From Stachybotrys elegans (taxonomy: Eukaryota > Ascomycota > Sordariomycetes > Hypocreales > Stachybotryaceae), in assembly GCA_020746835.1 (NCBI GenBank), contig JAGPNK010000018.1:372001-436000 (forward strand): 64,000 nucleotides of DNA. Direction: 5' to 3'. Numbering within the stretch: position 1 is the stretch's first letter; every line of letters begins with the position of its first letter. Shown here piece by piece: positions 10,172-21,237 of the stretch. The translations under genes and the position numbers were made by a program. The notes under the pieces were generated by a model that did no database searches, was not told the DNA's origin, and saw only the letters and a program-made list of their open reading frames with translations.

Positions 10172-11636
10172 TTAAAGCCGTCTAAGCTTGGGCTTGACAG
10201 TGCAGTTGCCCTGGAAGGTTGAGCCAATCTCTCCCCACTTGATGTTGCTAAAGGTAACAGCGGGATCGGGTTGAATCAGACGGATATTGGATGGCGCGCC
10301 CTCGGTTGCGTTGCATGGCCCTCTTTCATTTCCATCTAACCATTGCATGTAATCCCCTTCTGCCCACCAGATGCTCATAGCAAGGACCATACCGCGGGAC
10401 ATGGCAGCTCCCATGGCGGCGGTGCCACCGAGATCCAGGTATCTCTCAGCCCCGCCTGTGGCGAGGCAGTACTCGTCGTCCATGTAGTTGTGGTTGGGCA
10501 GGGTCTCGAGGCTGTGGGCAACGTTCTTGATGATCTTGCCGTCCTGCAGGTAGATGCGGTGGTATTCCCTTAGAATACCGTCCTCGTCGGCCGGGAACTG
10601 AGTCACGACTGTGAAGGGCTTCGATGTATCAACCGTGTAGTCGAGGCCGTAGAAATCAGGTGAGCCGTTCTGGTATGAGTTCATACCGCAGCCCCATTCA
10701 TCACAGACGCCCTCCCACTCGCATTCAACGCCTTCGCACTTGTACAAGTGCGTTATGTTGCAAGGGTGAGGTGCCAATAAGGTCGAGCGACTGTTTGCCT
10801 CCCAGATATCCAGCTCTCCACAGCAGGAGCCGTATCCCTCGAGATTGGGCTTGATTTATTGTCAGCACATGAAATGAATGGATTGAACAATGCCAGTTGT
10901 GATGGTGGCGATGTTGGTGATGTCTATTTTTAGGCGCGCTAAGGTTGGCACCGGACAGTCGGGTTCGCTCCTTCCCATCCGTGGCTGCAGCACAAGTGGA
11001 ATCACGCAAAAGGAAGGGAAATGTGCTCACCTCGCCGTTGATAAATGGGGTTGTGTAGCACTGGGCATCGCAATAGCCAGTGCCGTAGTAGGCGCCGCCG
11101 GTGTTGAGCTCGCTCTTGCCACCATCCTCGAGCATCTCCGACAGATACAGGGCACCGTTCATGCCGCAAGGCAGCTGCGTCACATCGACGTCGAATGTGA
11201 ACTCCTGGCCCGTCAAATAGAGCATTTCGTAGCTTTGCTCATCCTCGGTAAGCAGGTACACACGAGGAGTGACGAGGTCGCCCGCGTCAGTGAGCTGCCG
11301 AAGGTGCAGCGATGCGCCGTCTGTAGTAACGCCAAACGCAGAGTAGTCGCTAATGCCATCCATGACACAGTTGGCCTGGCAAGTCTCGGCGTCTGGGCAG
11401 GCGGTGGCATTGGGCGCGTTGCCCCAGTCACCGCAGTTGTACTCGGGAGCATCAACCTGGTAGACGGGGTGAGCGAGGCCGTCCAGCACAATGGCCGAGT
11501 TCTGTGGCGTGCAGCCGCCTGCAATCGTACACTTGTACGTTGTCAACCTGGGGTGAACCTCGGGGGTGCTGCCCGGGTGCTGGGCAAGGGCAAAACCCAG
11601 GAGGGTGGAGGCGACAACGGGAAGAGAGGGAGCCAT
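10172..11636 (-). CDS. GH7 endo-beta-1,4-glucanase, secreted, no cellulose-binding module (427 aa)
   Basis: It hydrolyses internal beta-1,4 links of cellulose outside the cell by a retaining mechanism. Exons 11031-11636 and 10172-10849 join in phase around a 180 bp intron. Residues 1-18 form a signal peptide ending in ALA. The GH7 catalytic signature CCGELDIWEAN places the nucleophile at Glu214, the assisting Asp at 216 and the acid/base at Glu219. Many paired cysteines and N-glycosylation sequons (NAT, NIT, NCT) fit a secreted cellulase. The chain ends at about residue 427 with a basic tail and lacks the Ser/Thr linker plus carbohydrate-binding module found in many cellulases. Endoglucanase rather than cellobiohydrolase is inferred from the length. 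A minus-strand TATA box lies at 11724-11729. A GGCTAA element, a possible XlnR/Xyr1-type site, lies at 11823-11828. Confidence 0.93.
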
Positions 11637-11723
11637 GACGATAGAGGCAGTACTGGTGGCGAATGCTTGGGACGACCGTCGGTGAGGAGAGGTGGTGTGC
11701 CCAACGAGTTACATCCATTGGAT

Positions 11724-11729
11724 TTTATA
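11724..11729 (-). promoter_or_regulatory. TATA box of the GH7 gene
   Basis: TATAAA on the minus strand lies about 88 bp before the start codon at 11636. Upstream at 11823-11828 is GGCTAA, compatible with a cellulase activator site. A C-rich run at about 12223-12237 could hold carbon-repressor sites. Only the TATA spacing is directly supportive. Confidence 0.5.
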
Positions 11730-12419
11730 TCTCACCAACTGATACGACCTCCCAAAGCCGACCGGAGCCTTCTCCTCCCGTCCACCTTCCCATTGCTCTC
11801 GGCGCAGTCTTGTCAGAGCCTTGGCTAACACGGCGGCGGGTCTCTTGAGCCGTTTCTTGAGCACCAAGCCCACGGGGACGGGCCTGAAGCCGGTGAGGAC
11901 ATGGGCGCTTCACCTTGACAGAAGGCGCCCTCTGGTAGAAACAAGCCACGAATCGCGCGGTCCGGCGGGCCGTGGCAAGGGGGAAACGCGTCTTGGAACC
12001 GAGGCATGAGGGGAACAACGGAGGTGGTGGCCTTTTTGCCGCATCAGTGGCCGGAGGTGGACGCGCCGCCTCCGTTTCAAGACAATTTTCGTAGCGATGG
12101 ACCGAACGGGCTAGATGCCCAGCCACGAGAGGCCGACTGGACCGAAAAGCTGAAACGCAATCTTAGATTTAAGCATAGTGTTTAGATGAATCACTAAACG
12201 AGCCAATTGCTGGGTGGCCAGACCCCCCCCCTCCGCCGGATAGCGTCATCTGTCATTTGGCGGGGGGCCGATGAGGGGAGAACGGCGGCAATGCCAAGAC
12301 GAGATTCGATCGATTACCTCGTGGGCTGACGTGTGTAGCAATTAAAACATTATGCAAGGGCCAGGCACGCTGGGCGTCAATGGGCGCGCCAAGGCCTCAT
12401 GGTCGCGGAGTTATTGATC

Positions 12420-13045
12420 CCCGGACCGGCTGCCGTTGTGCCATGGGGACTGATCGGAAAGAGGCCATGATGAATCCACCAGCCCAGGGCGTCCTACTAC
12501 ATGAGTACATAGCAGAGTATTCTGCCCAGGCTCCCGTACATCATGCCAAAGCTGCTGCTGTTTACCATCATCGTCCAAAGAATTGTTGTACCAAATGTCA
12601 TATATTGATTTGATATCATCACCGATTTGTATCCCATTGGGGCACACGATCAGAATTCCTGCATTGTCCTCATCCATCTCGACGCCAGAACCTTGTCCAC
12701 CCACGTTTCCATCCTCTTGAGCCAGACATTTGGGCTCCAAAAGCTTCCATCCCACCCAACAGCTCCAGTATCCATTTGGAGACAAGCATATGGCCGACTT
12801 GATGGGTGTCATGGAGCATGACCTTGCCGATGATTTGGCCATCCTCCACATTGCCACAGAGGAAAGGCTCCATGATGGTGATATATTCCTTGATGCCATG
12901 GGCGCACCATTTCGTTTCATCTTGGTCGGGGTGAAGGTTACCGGCTTGCTCCCCATCGACTTGCTGTCCTGTCTCAACCCCTGTGATAAGGTCAGATAGG
13001 TCGCAAGCCCTGCGAAGCTCTTCAATAGCGCTAATCCGAGGCATT
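12420..13045 (-). pseudogene. Family relic, copy B (frame-broken)
   Basis: An ATG at 13045 opens MPRISAIEELRRACDLSDLI and stays open to about 12730. The meaningful peptide then moves to another frame reading VCPNGIQIGDDIKSIYDIWYNNS. The second part matches copy A at 9793-10020 at DNA level, including the run ATCAATATATGA. The frame change without a plausible intron suggests a decayed gene, but a missed intron cannot be excluded. No known domain was recognised. Confidence 0.45.
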
Positions 13046-13208
13046 TTCTTCCTAGCAAGGGATATAGTTAGCAACAACAATCTACCAACCTCTAGCATAT
13101 GCTGCGCCCAGGAACTAACCGATGTCTTCTGGTATCGATTCAAGTCTCCTATGGCGTGGCCTGGCGAGTATGCAGAGTATGTAGAGTATATGCTTGCCTG
13201 GAACAGTC

Positions 13209-13712
13209 TTATGAAATGCAAGCATTTTGTGAGGACCTGTAGGAATCTGGGAAATGCAGCGGTCGAAGGGCCCCGGTGAGCCATGTCCAATCGTGGGCGT
13301 TCGCGTTCCATGATGGAGCAGGTGCGTAGAATGGGGAAAAAAGAACAACAGGGTATACGAAAAGGTGAGTCGATCTACTTTCCATCATAGCTGCCTGTAG
13401 GGCAGCAGCGGCTTCGGTCGATAGAGGGTTGTGGTCCTCCTCTTCCTCGTCCCAGTCGTCGCCCTTTGCCTCGTCGTCTGTATTCGAAGGACGCGATCGG
13501 AGAAAGCCCTCGATGCGCATTCTGGTAAGAAGACAAGAGCCATTATCTGTTACTATGCTCTCGAGCATGCGTCTGTCGATTTCGGCAAGCAGATATCCAT
13601 CCCACTTGGGGGGACCGCGTGTGCTGAGCGCGCAGTTCAGGAAGATATCTGTCGCGCTTTTTCGTCTAATGATGGTGGCCCTATTGCTCGCAGGACCAAA
13701 GAAGAGAGCCAA
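13209..13712 (-). other. Uncertain open frame with acidic stretch (167 codons)
   Basis: The frame reads RGPPKWDGYLLAEIDRRML and later an acidic DDWDEEEEDH segment. Codon composition looks coding. Upstream on the same strand (13681-13890) another frame starts MQGMLILGLAYTLTASSHN, a possible membrane or signal segment, but no splice pair joins the two in phase. It may be an exon of a decayed or multi-exon gene in this degenerate stretch. No function is assigned. Confidence 0.3.
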
Positions 13713-14089
13713 ACGATGAGGGTATCGTCAGAATCACCTGTTGGCCGGAGCCTGGGAACAATGAGGGGGCTGCGGCAGCGGTAGCGGCAGCGGCAGCAAC
13801 TGGGGTGGGCGTTCCATTTCTCCAATAGATCAGATTATGCGACGATGCAGTGAGTGTGTATGCGAGTCCCAGAATGAGCATGCCTTGCAAACCCAGCGGC
13901 CAGGCCGACTTGGATCATGCTCGTATGGCCTTGGGCCGAACGCGCCGTTCATGTACTTGCAAAAATCGCACCCGGGTGTTCGCGTACGGTGCCTCGGATG
14001 GCAGGGAGGACGAAGTTTCGGCTGTCGTCGTAGGTGTATGATGTCTTGGCATCAATGGCGAGCACCTGGCTTGGTTGGATGTTGCTGGC

Positions 14090-15101
14090 TCAGACCTGGT
14101 CATTGACTGGTGCGGTCTGGAGGAAATCCATCACGAAGGTGAAGCTGCAGGGTGTGCTGAGATGCAGGTCGACGGGAAGAGATGAGTGTTCCTCTCGTCG
14201 AAGTCACTAATCTCTACCCCCTGGGGCACACAAACAGGAAATTCCACATAAATGATGACGTGATAAAGCAAGAAGTTGTTCTTCAGTTCCTTGTAGGTTT
14301 GGTATATTGTAGCAACCGGATTGAAGATGACCGAGGGAAAGTACTCCGTTAGACCCTGGACAAAGAGGGGCAAACTGAGTGGGAGATTGACTTCCTTGGT
14401 CTGGTGAATCACCTTATACCTGGCGGGCAATGACCTCGACTAGAGATGCAAATAGCTAAGGCAAACAGTATCCCAGTCAAGATATTCATCTGGTGGGTTA
14501 AAGTTCATGCAGTGTTCAAGAGCGTACGACTGCGCGAGCTGTGCATCTAAACCCTCCATATCCTCTGGATGCTTTGCCAAGTACTCCTGGATGGCTGACG
14601 AGTCCATGACTGTCTCCATGTATTGCTCAAGGAGTTCATTGGACAGGAGCCCGTGTAGTACAGTCAGGCGGTCCAAGGTCTTCTGGTTGGTCTGATCCAA
14701 GTCCTGGATGCCATGGTGGAGCAGTGAAGCGTTGATGATAACGTCTAGGGTCTCGGAATCCAGTGCCTCATCCTCGGCATTCCGTGATTCGAGGAACTTC
14801 TTGCGGGCAGCAGAGTTCTGCCTGTCATTGCATGCGGCCATGACATCCGTAGCCCTGTCCAACCTTTCAAGGGCTTCGTCGAGCTCGCTGCCAGAGGGAC
14901 ACCCGAGGCAGCATGAACTTGTGACCCATCATCGAGATCGAGGACTGGTTCATCGTCGAAGTTTCCTAGCTGAGCAATTTCTTCTGGGTGGTGCGAGTGC
15001 TGGTAAGGCGTCTCTTCGACGACATCTCCAATGAACTCTCCCAAGGAGAAAGGGGTAGTCTTTCTCCATCTACCTGATCCCTTCCAGAGAGGGATACTCA
15101 T
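14090..15101 (-). pseudogene. Family relic, copy C: longest copy, two frameshifts
   Basis: The reading starts MSIPLWKGSGRWRKTTPFSL at 15101. Near 14885 it must change frame to continue as SELDEALERLDRATDVMAAC, a helical stretch that stays open to 14440. A likely intron end (CTCTAG) follows, then an exon with YFPSVIFNPVATIYQTYKEL and the family motif VCVPQGVEISDFDE. Near 14190 the frame shifts again to PVDLHLSTPCSFTFVMDFLQ, ending at the TGA at 14090. The only GT-AG span at the first break is about 15 bp, too short for an intron, so true frameshifts or assembly errors are likely. The family is unrecognised. Confidence 0.5.
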
Positions 15102-15405
15102 AGATCATCTAGAGTAGCTAAGGGAACTCAGACTAGTGCCATTAGCAGGGGATGTAGAGGAGGATGTGGGTTTGTTTACCAATGTAGCGGTTGGGTAAAG
15201 GCACTTATGGGCAAGGGCCCATTTGGTTGAGTTGTGGGAGTGGTTGTTGGTGGAGTTCGTAGGGTTGGTTACGGCCTCGAAGTAAGCTTTGAAGCATCGT
15301 GAACCTTTGTATATATTAGCTGATGATGTGCCCGACGGGAAGGGGTAGTCTGACCAAGAGGACCTTAGCACGGTATAAAGCCAGACCTGTCAATCAAGAT
15401 GGAGT

Positions 15406-16125
15406 TCATCGCGTTCTCTGTCTATAGGAACATCTCGTTCTTGTAATCGTCACACCATTCGCGCAAGGGTCGAACGGGATAGTGCTTGACGGGCGAGTAC
15501 ACCAGGTTTTGAGCTTCCGTTGCAGCTTGACATTCCGTGCCTTCATACGCTTCCGCTCTGCCTTTGCATGGTCCAGCTCGGTAGACACCATGTCTAGCCG
15601 GACCATTGCCTCGGTCAGTCGGTCTTGCGTGTTGCTAAGCTGGCTTGTCAATACAACAGCAGCGTCTTGCTCCTCTTGGCGTTCTGAGCTAGTGCGAGCT
15701 CTAGAGTATGCATGGCGATGGTGCTCACCATGGTCCTGTGAATTGTTAGTACTGGGGGACTCAGCTATGGTCAGAACGGAGACTTACTGTTGGATCCAGG
15801 GCGTGCCACAATAAATGACGATGCGCGAGTGCTTCTCATAGACCACCCTCCTGATGAGCTGAAGGGTTCTGGTGGCAATGGCGAGGAGCCAGCATGGAAT
15901 AAACAGGTCGACATCGCCTTCCTCGTGAGATGGGGCTTCCTCGAAGTCGCTGGTCTGTATCGCAGGGCATAGGATCAGGTATTCCTCCGTTGCTGCTTGT
16001 CCGGGAGACAGAACGTTTCTGTGCCAGCCCAAGTCAGATGGGGAGAGAGGAGAGAGGAGAGAGGAGAGGAGAGAGAATAAATAGAAGAGAGGTAGGCCGC
16101 TAGTTGTGCACCTGTGCAGTCCCAC
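15406..16125 (-). pseudogene. Family relic, copy D plus coiled-coil fragment
   Basis: ILCPAIQTSDFEEAPSHEEG matches copy A at DNA level and continues through DVDLFIPCWLLAIATRTLQL, resembling the tail of copy C. A textbook intron follows (GTAAGT at 15786, TACTAAC, CACAG at about 15735). The downstream exon is open in one frame as a Lys/Arg-rich coiled coil (RLDMVSTELDHAKAERKRMK). The phases do not agree: the frame that enters the coiled coil has a stop just upstream of the intron. A decayed gene is the simplest reading. Confidence 0.45.
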
Positions 16126-17393
16126 ATTCCGAACAGCCCAAAGTGCAGTGAATCACGCGTGAATCTGCCACTCACAGTCGTAGGCAGTATAGTGACGAGT
16201 GACGCGTACAATAGGTAGCGCGAATGGGCGGCAAACAGCAACAGATGGGCTTGCTCCTGCAATTCACACTGCCAGCCGTTGGGCCCACAATGGAAACATG
16301 GCAGGTAGAACGGCCTGTACCGTAACAGCGGAGTGTCTGTATCTGGAGGACCTGTGCGAAGTAAGGAAAGTAAGTGAAGTGAATTGTTTTCCTGATGCAA
16401 CACGTGATACGGTTTTGCGGCAGGCAGGTGTTTGTCGGGCGTCACGTGGGTCACGGTCACGGTCACACAACAATCACTTTGCTCTCAAGCATCGCATGTT
16501 TGCAAATCCACGGCAAGCCAAACATCATACCAGAGGGTGTTCGACGTCACCAAGCCAGCTACTAGGCGCCACACGAGTTGTAGGAAAACGCTTGTGGAGG
16601 GCGGCATCCTCTCTTTCAGAACCATGGCAGACAAAGGCCACTCCAGCAGCGAGCTTGTCACGCCTGTGATCAGAGGTTTGTCAAGCCAAAGAGTATTGGT
16701 TTATGCAGACTGACGAGGAAACCCGGGTAGAGATAGCACGCTTTTGACACACCGACGACCCTCTCGATCGACCTTTCGGACACGTTCGCGATGCATCAAC
16801 CACCGTCGTAGCTCGACCAACTCGCGCTCATTGGAGCACACGAACATACGGGACTCGAACCCTTCATACGCTACCAGCCCTCGCCTTCGTACCTGAGCAC
16901 AGCCTCATCTCGAAGCAATCTCGTCCCATCACGTCCAGACTTTCCTCGACGCCATGCCGACATGTTCACCAGTCTCCCTTTTACGCCCCACGCCAACGCC
17001 ATCGTTGCATACTGTTCCCTCGACTTCAGCCACGAGTACTCCCCCTGCCCAGAGTTGAAACTCTTGCTCTCCTCAATCCCAACGCCATCGAATTGACATG
17101 CTTATGACTGTCATCGACGCACCTGTGCTGGCACCACGTGGGTTATATAACATTGTAAATTCCGCACAATTATCTAGGAGCTATGAAAGGGAGAACTGTA
17201 CCACATGGAGGACGGTCCTTGAGGTAAATGCTTTAGCGCCTTGTCCTTGATCCAAGCATTACTTGAGAGCTAGGCATATCCGTCGACGATAACGCTGATG
17301 GGGCGGGGAACCATGGACACAGCAGCGCCGAGGTATATATCCATAGAGCATGCCTCGCCGTCACAGAATCCACTCTGTGTGTCACCATCCCGT
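16126..17393. other. Intergenic, no gene seen
   Basis: A purine-rich GAGAGGAGAGA stretch lies just below the left edge at about 16045-16080. An ATG at 16624 opens only 29 codons. Nothing else could be supported. Confidence 0.4.
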
Positions 17394-19625
17394 TCAAATA
17401 ACCGCACTCATGCTGTTGGTGTTGGTGTCAAACGTCACCTGCAGTCCAGCATTAATCTTCGGTTCATTATGTGAGAATTCAAGGTAGTCTATAAGATGGG
17501 GTTAGCCTTGTTTAAACAAAAGAAGCCTTGTTTGGCAAAGCAAGAACATGGGGAGACTTACTGTTTGGTCCTTGGACTCCAACGGTGCACTGAGCTCCTT
17601 TATCATTTGCGTCATAATAGTGCATGCCGACGACACCCGGGTTCGCCTCCTCCATCCGGACAGTGAAGTGGAAATACTGATCCTCCTGCCCGTAGCGAGT
17701 AACATACCACTCCACAGTAAGGACCCTGTTGGGAGCCTGTCCGGTGATTTCGTAGTAGACACCATGCGGCTTGCCTTGCACAATCAAGAGATCAGTCCAG
17801 AAGGGGAAGATGCAGTAGTCAGGCATGCCATCGTGATAGGGCAGCGGCTGCCCGATGCGCTTGGCTCGAGAGTTGGTCGATTTGTCGAGGCAGATTGTGC
17901 CGTTGTCCGTGACCCAGAGCGTCGAGCTCTGGTAGCCGTAGAGTGTGACGGGGAAGGAGAGCTCGACCTTGTAGAACTCGTCGTCAATGGTTCCGTGGTT
18001 TCCGTCCAAGCTTCCCACGATGGCAATGGGGTTGGCGAGTGTCTGTATCGAATCAGCGGCGTCTCATGCAGAACAGGAGCAGGCGCACTTACAACATCAT
18101 TGGGGAGTTCGTTAGCCTTCCTCTCCTCTTCCTCCTTGGCCTTTCTCGCCTCCTCCTCGGCCTTTCTCGCTTCCTCCTCTTCCTTGGCCTTCCTCTCCGC
18201 CTCCTGGCGAGCCCTCTCCTCCTCCGCACGGCGGTCTTCCTCCTCCTTAATCTTCTTTCTCGTCTCCTCTTCGGTCCGGCGCTTGGCGGCAGCAGCCTCG
18301 CTTTGCTTGGGAACACCGTTGAAGGTAGCAGCCTTGGTGCAGAGGTCCCACTCGCCAATGACGCGACGGGGGTGGAAGTAGACCTTGGTGACCCAGGAGT
18401 CGTCGACGATGACGCCTGCAACCGCGGACAAGGGCACGCCGCTGCGACTAGCGGGAGAGAATGCACCGGGGTCTGGGGTGCTGACTGAGTGAAGAAGCGG
18501 TGCCCAGCCGCCGGAGCTGCGAGAGTACGAGATCTCGTAAAGCTCGTCCTTGTCATCTGTGCTGTAGATGCGCATCTCGAAGTACGGGGACGCGTAGTTC
18601 CATGCAACAGCGGTCAGCATGGCCGTGGGGGAAACCGAATAAGGGGGCACATCCACTGTCACGGGTTAGCTGCGAATGTCTGGCGACGAGATGCTCTGTG
18701 CTTACCCGGCTGCCACTGGACGTGCTCGTCGGTGTATGACGCAGACAGGAGATCAGTGGTTCCGACATAGAAGACCCTGACCTCGGTCCAGCCACCAGTA
18801 ATGGCGGCCAGAGGCGTTCCTTGCTTTGCCTTGCCTGCACCGACAACCTTTGTCTCGCCTACGACCCAGGGAGCATTAGGAAGGCCAGAACCCCAGATGA
18901 GCTCCTCAATCGAACCATCGATTGCCTGGTAGAAGATGTGGATTTTGTTATCCTCGGTCTTGACAGCAGCAAGCTTTGATGTTGGCAGCGGCGTGATGGC
19001 GGGAAACGCAGACTCGCTAATCGGCGTCAGGGTCCAGCCAGGGACGGGAGGAACAAGACTTCCAGGGTCAGGAAGAGGTTCATCAAACGTCTCCTTCACC
19101 TCGGGAGTGAATTCGCTCCAGTTGGTACGCTTGTCATGTTAGTCTTCTGCATAAGCAACAGTGACTGACATACCTCTCGAAGCTTGCCCGTGTTGTCTAT
19201 ATAGTAGACCCTGCTCTACTTCGCCGTTAGCTAGCGAGATGTGAGGCAATCGGCACACTTACCTGCCAAATCTTGGGGCTGCCCTGGTCTCCAATTACCC
19301 ACCAGCCGATCGAGGCGACTGGGCTGCCAAATATGGCATCGTCGGCCACAAGATCATCACTGGGGGCATGCCATCCTCTCTCGGTGCTGAAGCGAGTCTC
19401 CCGGATCACATACGACCCTTGATTGTAAGCAAACACCGAGGGCTCGGTGTGGTAGACCCGGACATGCTTGCTTTGCTCCGGGGTCGCTTCGGCAATGGTG
19501 GTGGACTTGCAGGCACAGTGGCGGATATCAGGGGCGTTGGGCGGGTAGACGAAGCTGGTGGCTGCTAGATGCAGAGTGGTGTATGCGGCAACATCCACCG
19601 CAGTGGGAGAGGCATCCGGAGACAT
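17394..19625 (-). CDS. Fucose-lectin-like propeller / coiled coil / nidogen-like domain fusion (655 aa)
   Basis: Six exons, 19263-19625, 19174-19215, 18706-19129, 18093-18655, 17562-18042 and 17394-17488, join in phase. Residues 1 to about 395 contain recurring blades of the fungal fucose-binding lectin type, such as NKIHIFYQAIDGSIEELIWG, TEVRVFYVGTTDLLSASYTD and EMRIYSTDDKDELYEISYS. Residues about 398-462 are an almost pure Glu/Lys/Arg/Ala coiled coil. Residues about 465-655 form a beta-rich domain with FPFWTDL and PNRVLTVEWY strings like nidogen-type or bacterial surface beta-sandwich domains. No signal peptide is visible, so it is probably cytosolic or unconventionally exported, as many fungal lectins are. 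A defence or surface-recognition role is inference. A TATA box lies at 19746-19752. Part of the last exon is duplicated as a relic at 2446-2618. Confidence 0.83.
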
Positions 19626-19745
19626 GCTTCTGCTGATTTGGGGGTTTGGTCCCGATGCTTGAAAGGAGGAAGAGAAGAATACAGCTGAGGGTTTGGCCTG
19701 TCTTGGGAGTTACTGTCTGTGTTTACACTCTACGGAACAGCCGCC

Positions 19746-19752
19746 TTTTATA
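19746..19752 (-). promoter_or_regulatory. TATA box of the lectin-fusion gene
   Basis: TATAAAA on the minus strand lies about 121 bp before the start codon at 19625, with a pyrimidine/purine-skewed leader between. Confidence 0.5.
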
Positions 19753-21237
19753 AACATCGCAGCATGGCTAACTCGTGACAGCCTCTGCACTCAGCTGGCA
19801 TCACGTTATGATTCTTTCCCCAAATCCTCCTTGTGCATATGCTAGTGGCCTGAACTCGCCGACCACGTACTTCGTGGCTCCAACGGCGGCTAGAGTCAAG
19901 CCTCAACCTCAACGTCCTATCGACCAATGCACGAAATGAAGGCACCCTTAGGCGTTCCCCCATAGCCGCCCGGTGTCCAGCTGACGTGCCCGTTTCTGCA
20001 TCTCGACCCAACGGCCGCAGAGTTGGGGTCGCATTGCTCTGGTCTGGCCCTGGGGATTTGATTGCAGCGGCATTCGTATTCTGCGCTCAGCGTCCGGATG
20101 CGTATCTTCAGCTGGGACCTGAGCGCGCTGAGCCCAGAAAGGGGAACCGTTGAGGGGATGGTTAGGGAAGTGATATGCACGTCTCCTCAGCTCATGCAGG
20201 GCGTGCGTCCAACTCCACTCGGCAGAGGTGAAGACCCTAGTAATCGGCGAACGAACTACGGTTCTGGCGAGTCGGAGCAATTGTAAGCCTCTGATCCGAC
20301 GGAAGCCATTGGCTTGCATTCGACAATTGGGGCTCGTTTGCCGGCCGCCGAGGCATCAACCTGGCGCTGTGGCAGATGAGAGCCGGCATGTCTCCAACAT
20401 TCCTACATAGCACATGACGCGGGGGAATGGTTCGCTGCACATTCTACCTTGTCTTGTACACCGCCTCGGATCTCCATGCGTTCAAGAATGAGCAGACTGT
20501 TCATTCGCATCCGATATGGCTCTGACAATGCTGAACGGTGTTTCTCCTGCCCCTCCTCACAACAGCGCCCTCGATTCTTCGTCCTGACACCAACCTACGT
20601 CATTTACTGCATCACATGGATCACTTCGTGTGCCTGATTTAAGACATCACTAAGCTGAGTAGAGGGAACGGGGCATCCCACATCGAGAAGTGCCGATCAT
20701 TTACGACCCTAGTATTTCGTGCGACGGCAACAGTTCAGAGGAGCAAGTCGACGGCGCATTTCACCATTGTGGCCACTTCAAATATTATAGTTTGACACTG
20801 CATAAATCTAATGCTGTATTGTAGGCGGGAAATTAGACCTCGCTTCTCAACAGGCAAGGATTTTCAACACCCAATCACGGCCGTCATCAGAGGTGATGGC
20901 TAGCAGTGCTGGAAATTAGTGCTCTCACACAGTAAGCATCTTACAACATAGGGCTGAAAGCCGTCCATTCCAGGTTAGCTGTGTCAGCTTAATCCCAGTG
21001 CTAACGTGAGATTGAACAATGAGGCAAGGAAATGCGATGATCTCGACGGGGATGAAGAAACATCTCCACGCAGGAGAAGCTGTTCAGAGAAGAGGGGAAA
21101 CTAAGGTGCGGACTATGTTGACAAAATGCATCTAACTGTATGGACGGTATATTAATGCGCAGCAGTGTCGGTCGCAAACTGAAGAAGAAAAGACTAGAAA
21201 CCACCAGGAAGCTATGCCAGTTCAGCCAAGTAACCGC
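19753..21237. other. Intergenic, no gene seen
   Basis: Only short frames without coding character occur on either strand. The stretch at about 20740-20880 is AT-rich. No repeats or RNA genes were recognised. Confidence 0.4.

Noticed and set aside
10890..11828. 312-codon frame on the plus strand
   Set aside because: It overlaps the GH7 gene in antisense and crosses its intron and promoter; no domain.
16624..16713. Short frame starting MADKGHSSSE
   Set aside because: Only 29 codons, with no continuing exon found.
16845..16865. tRNA T-arm-like string (GGACTCGAACCC)
   Set aside because: On the minus strand the T-arm-like bases are present, but no anticodon arm, D-arm or acceptor pairing could be folded around them.
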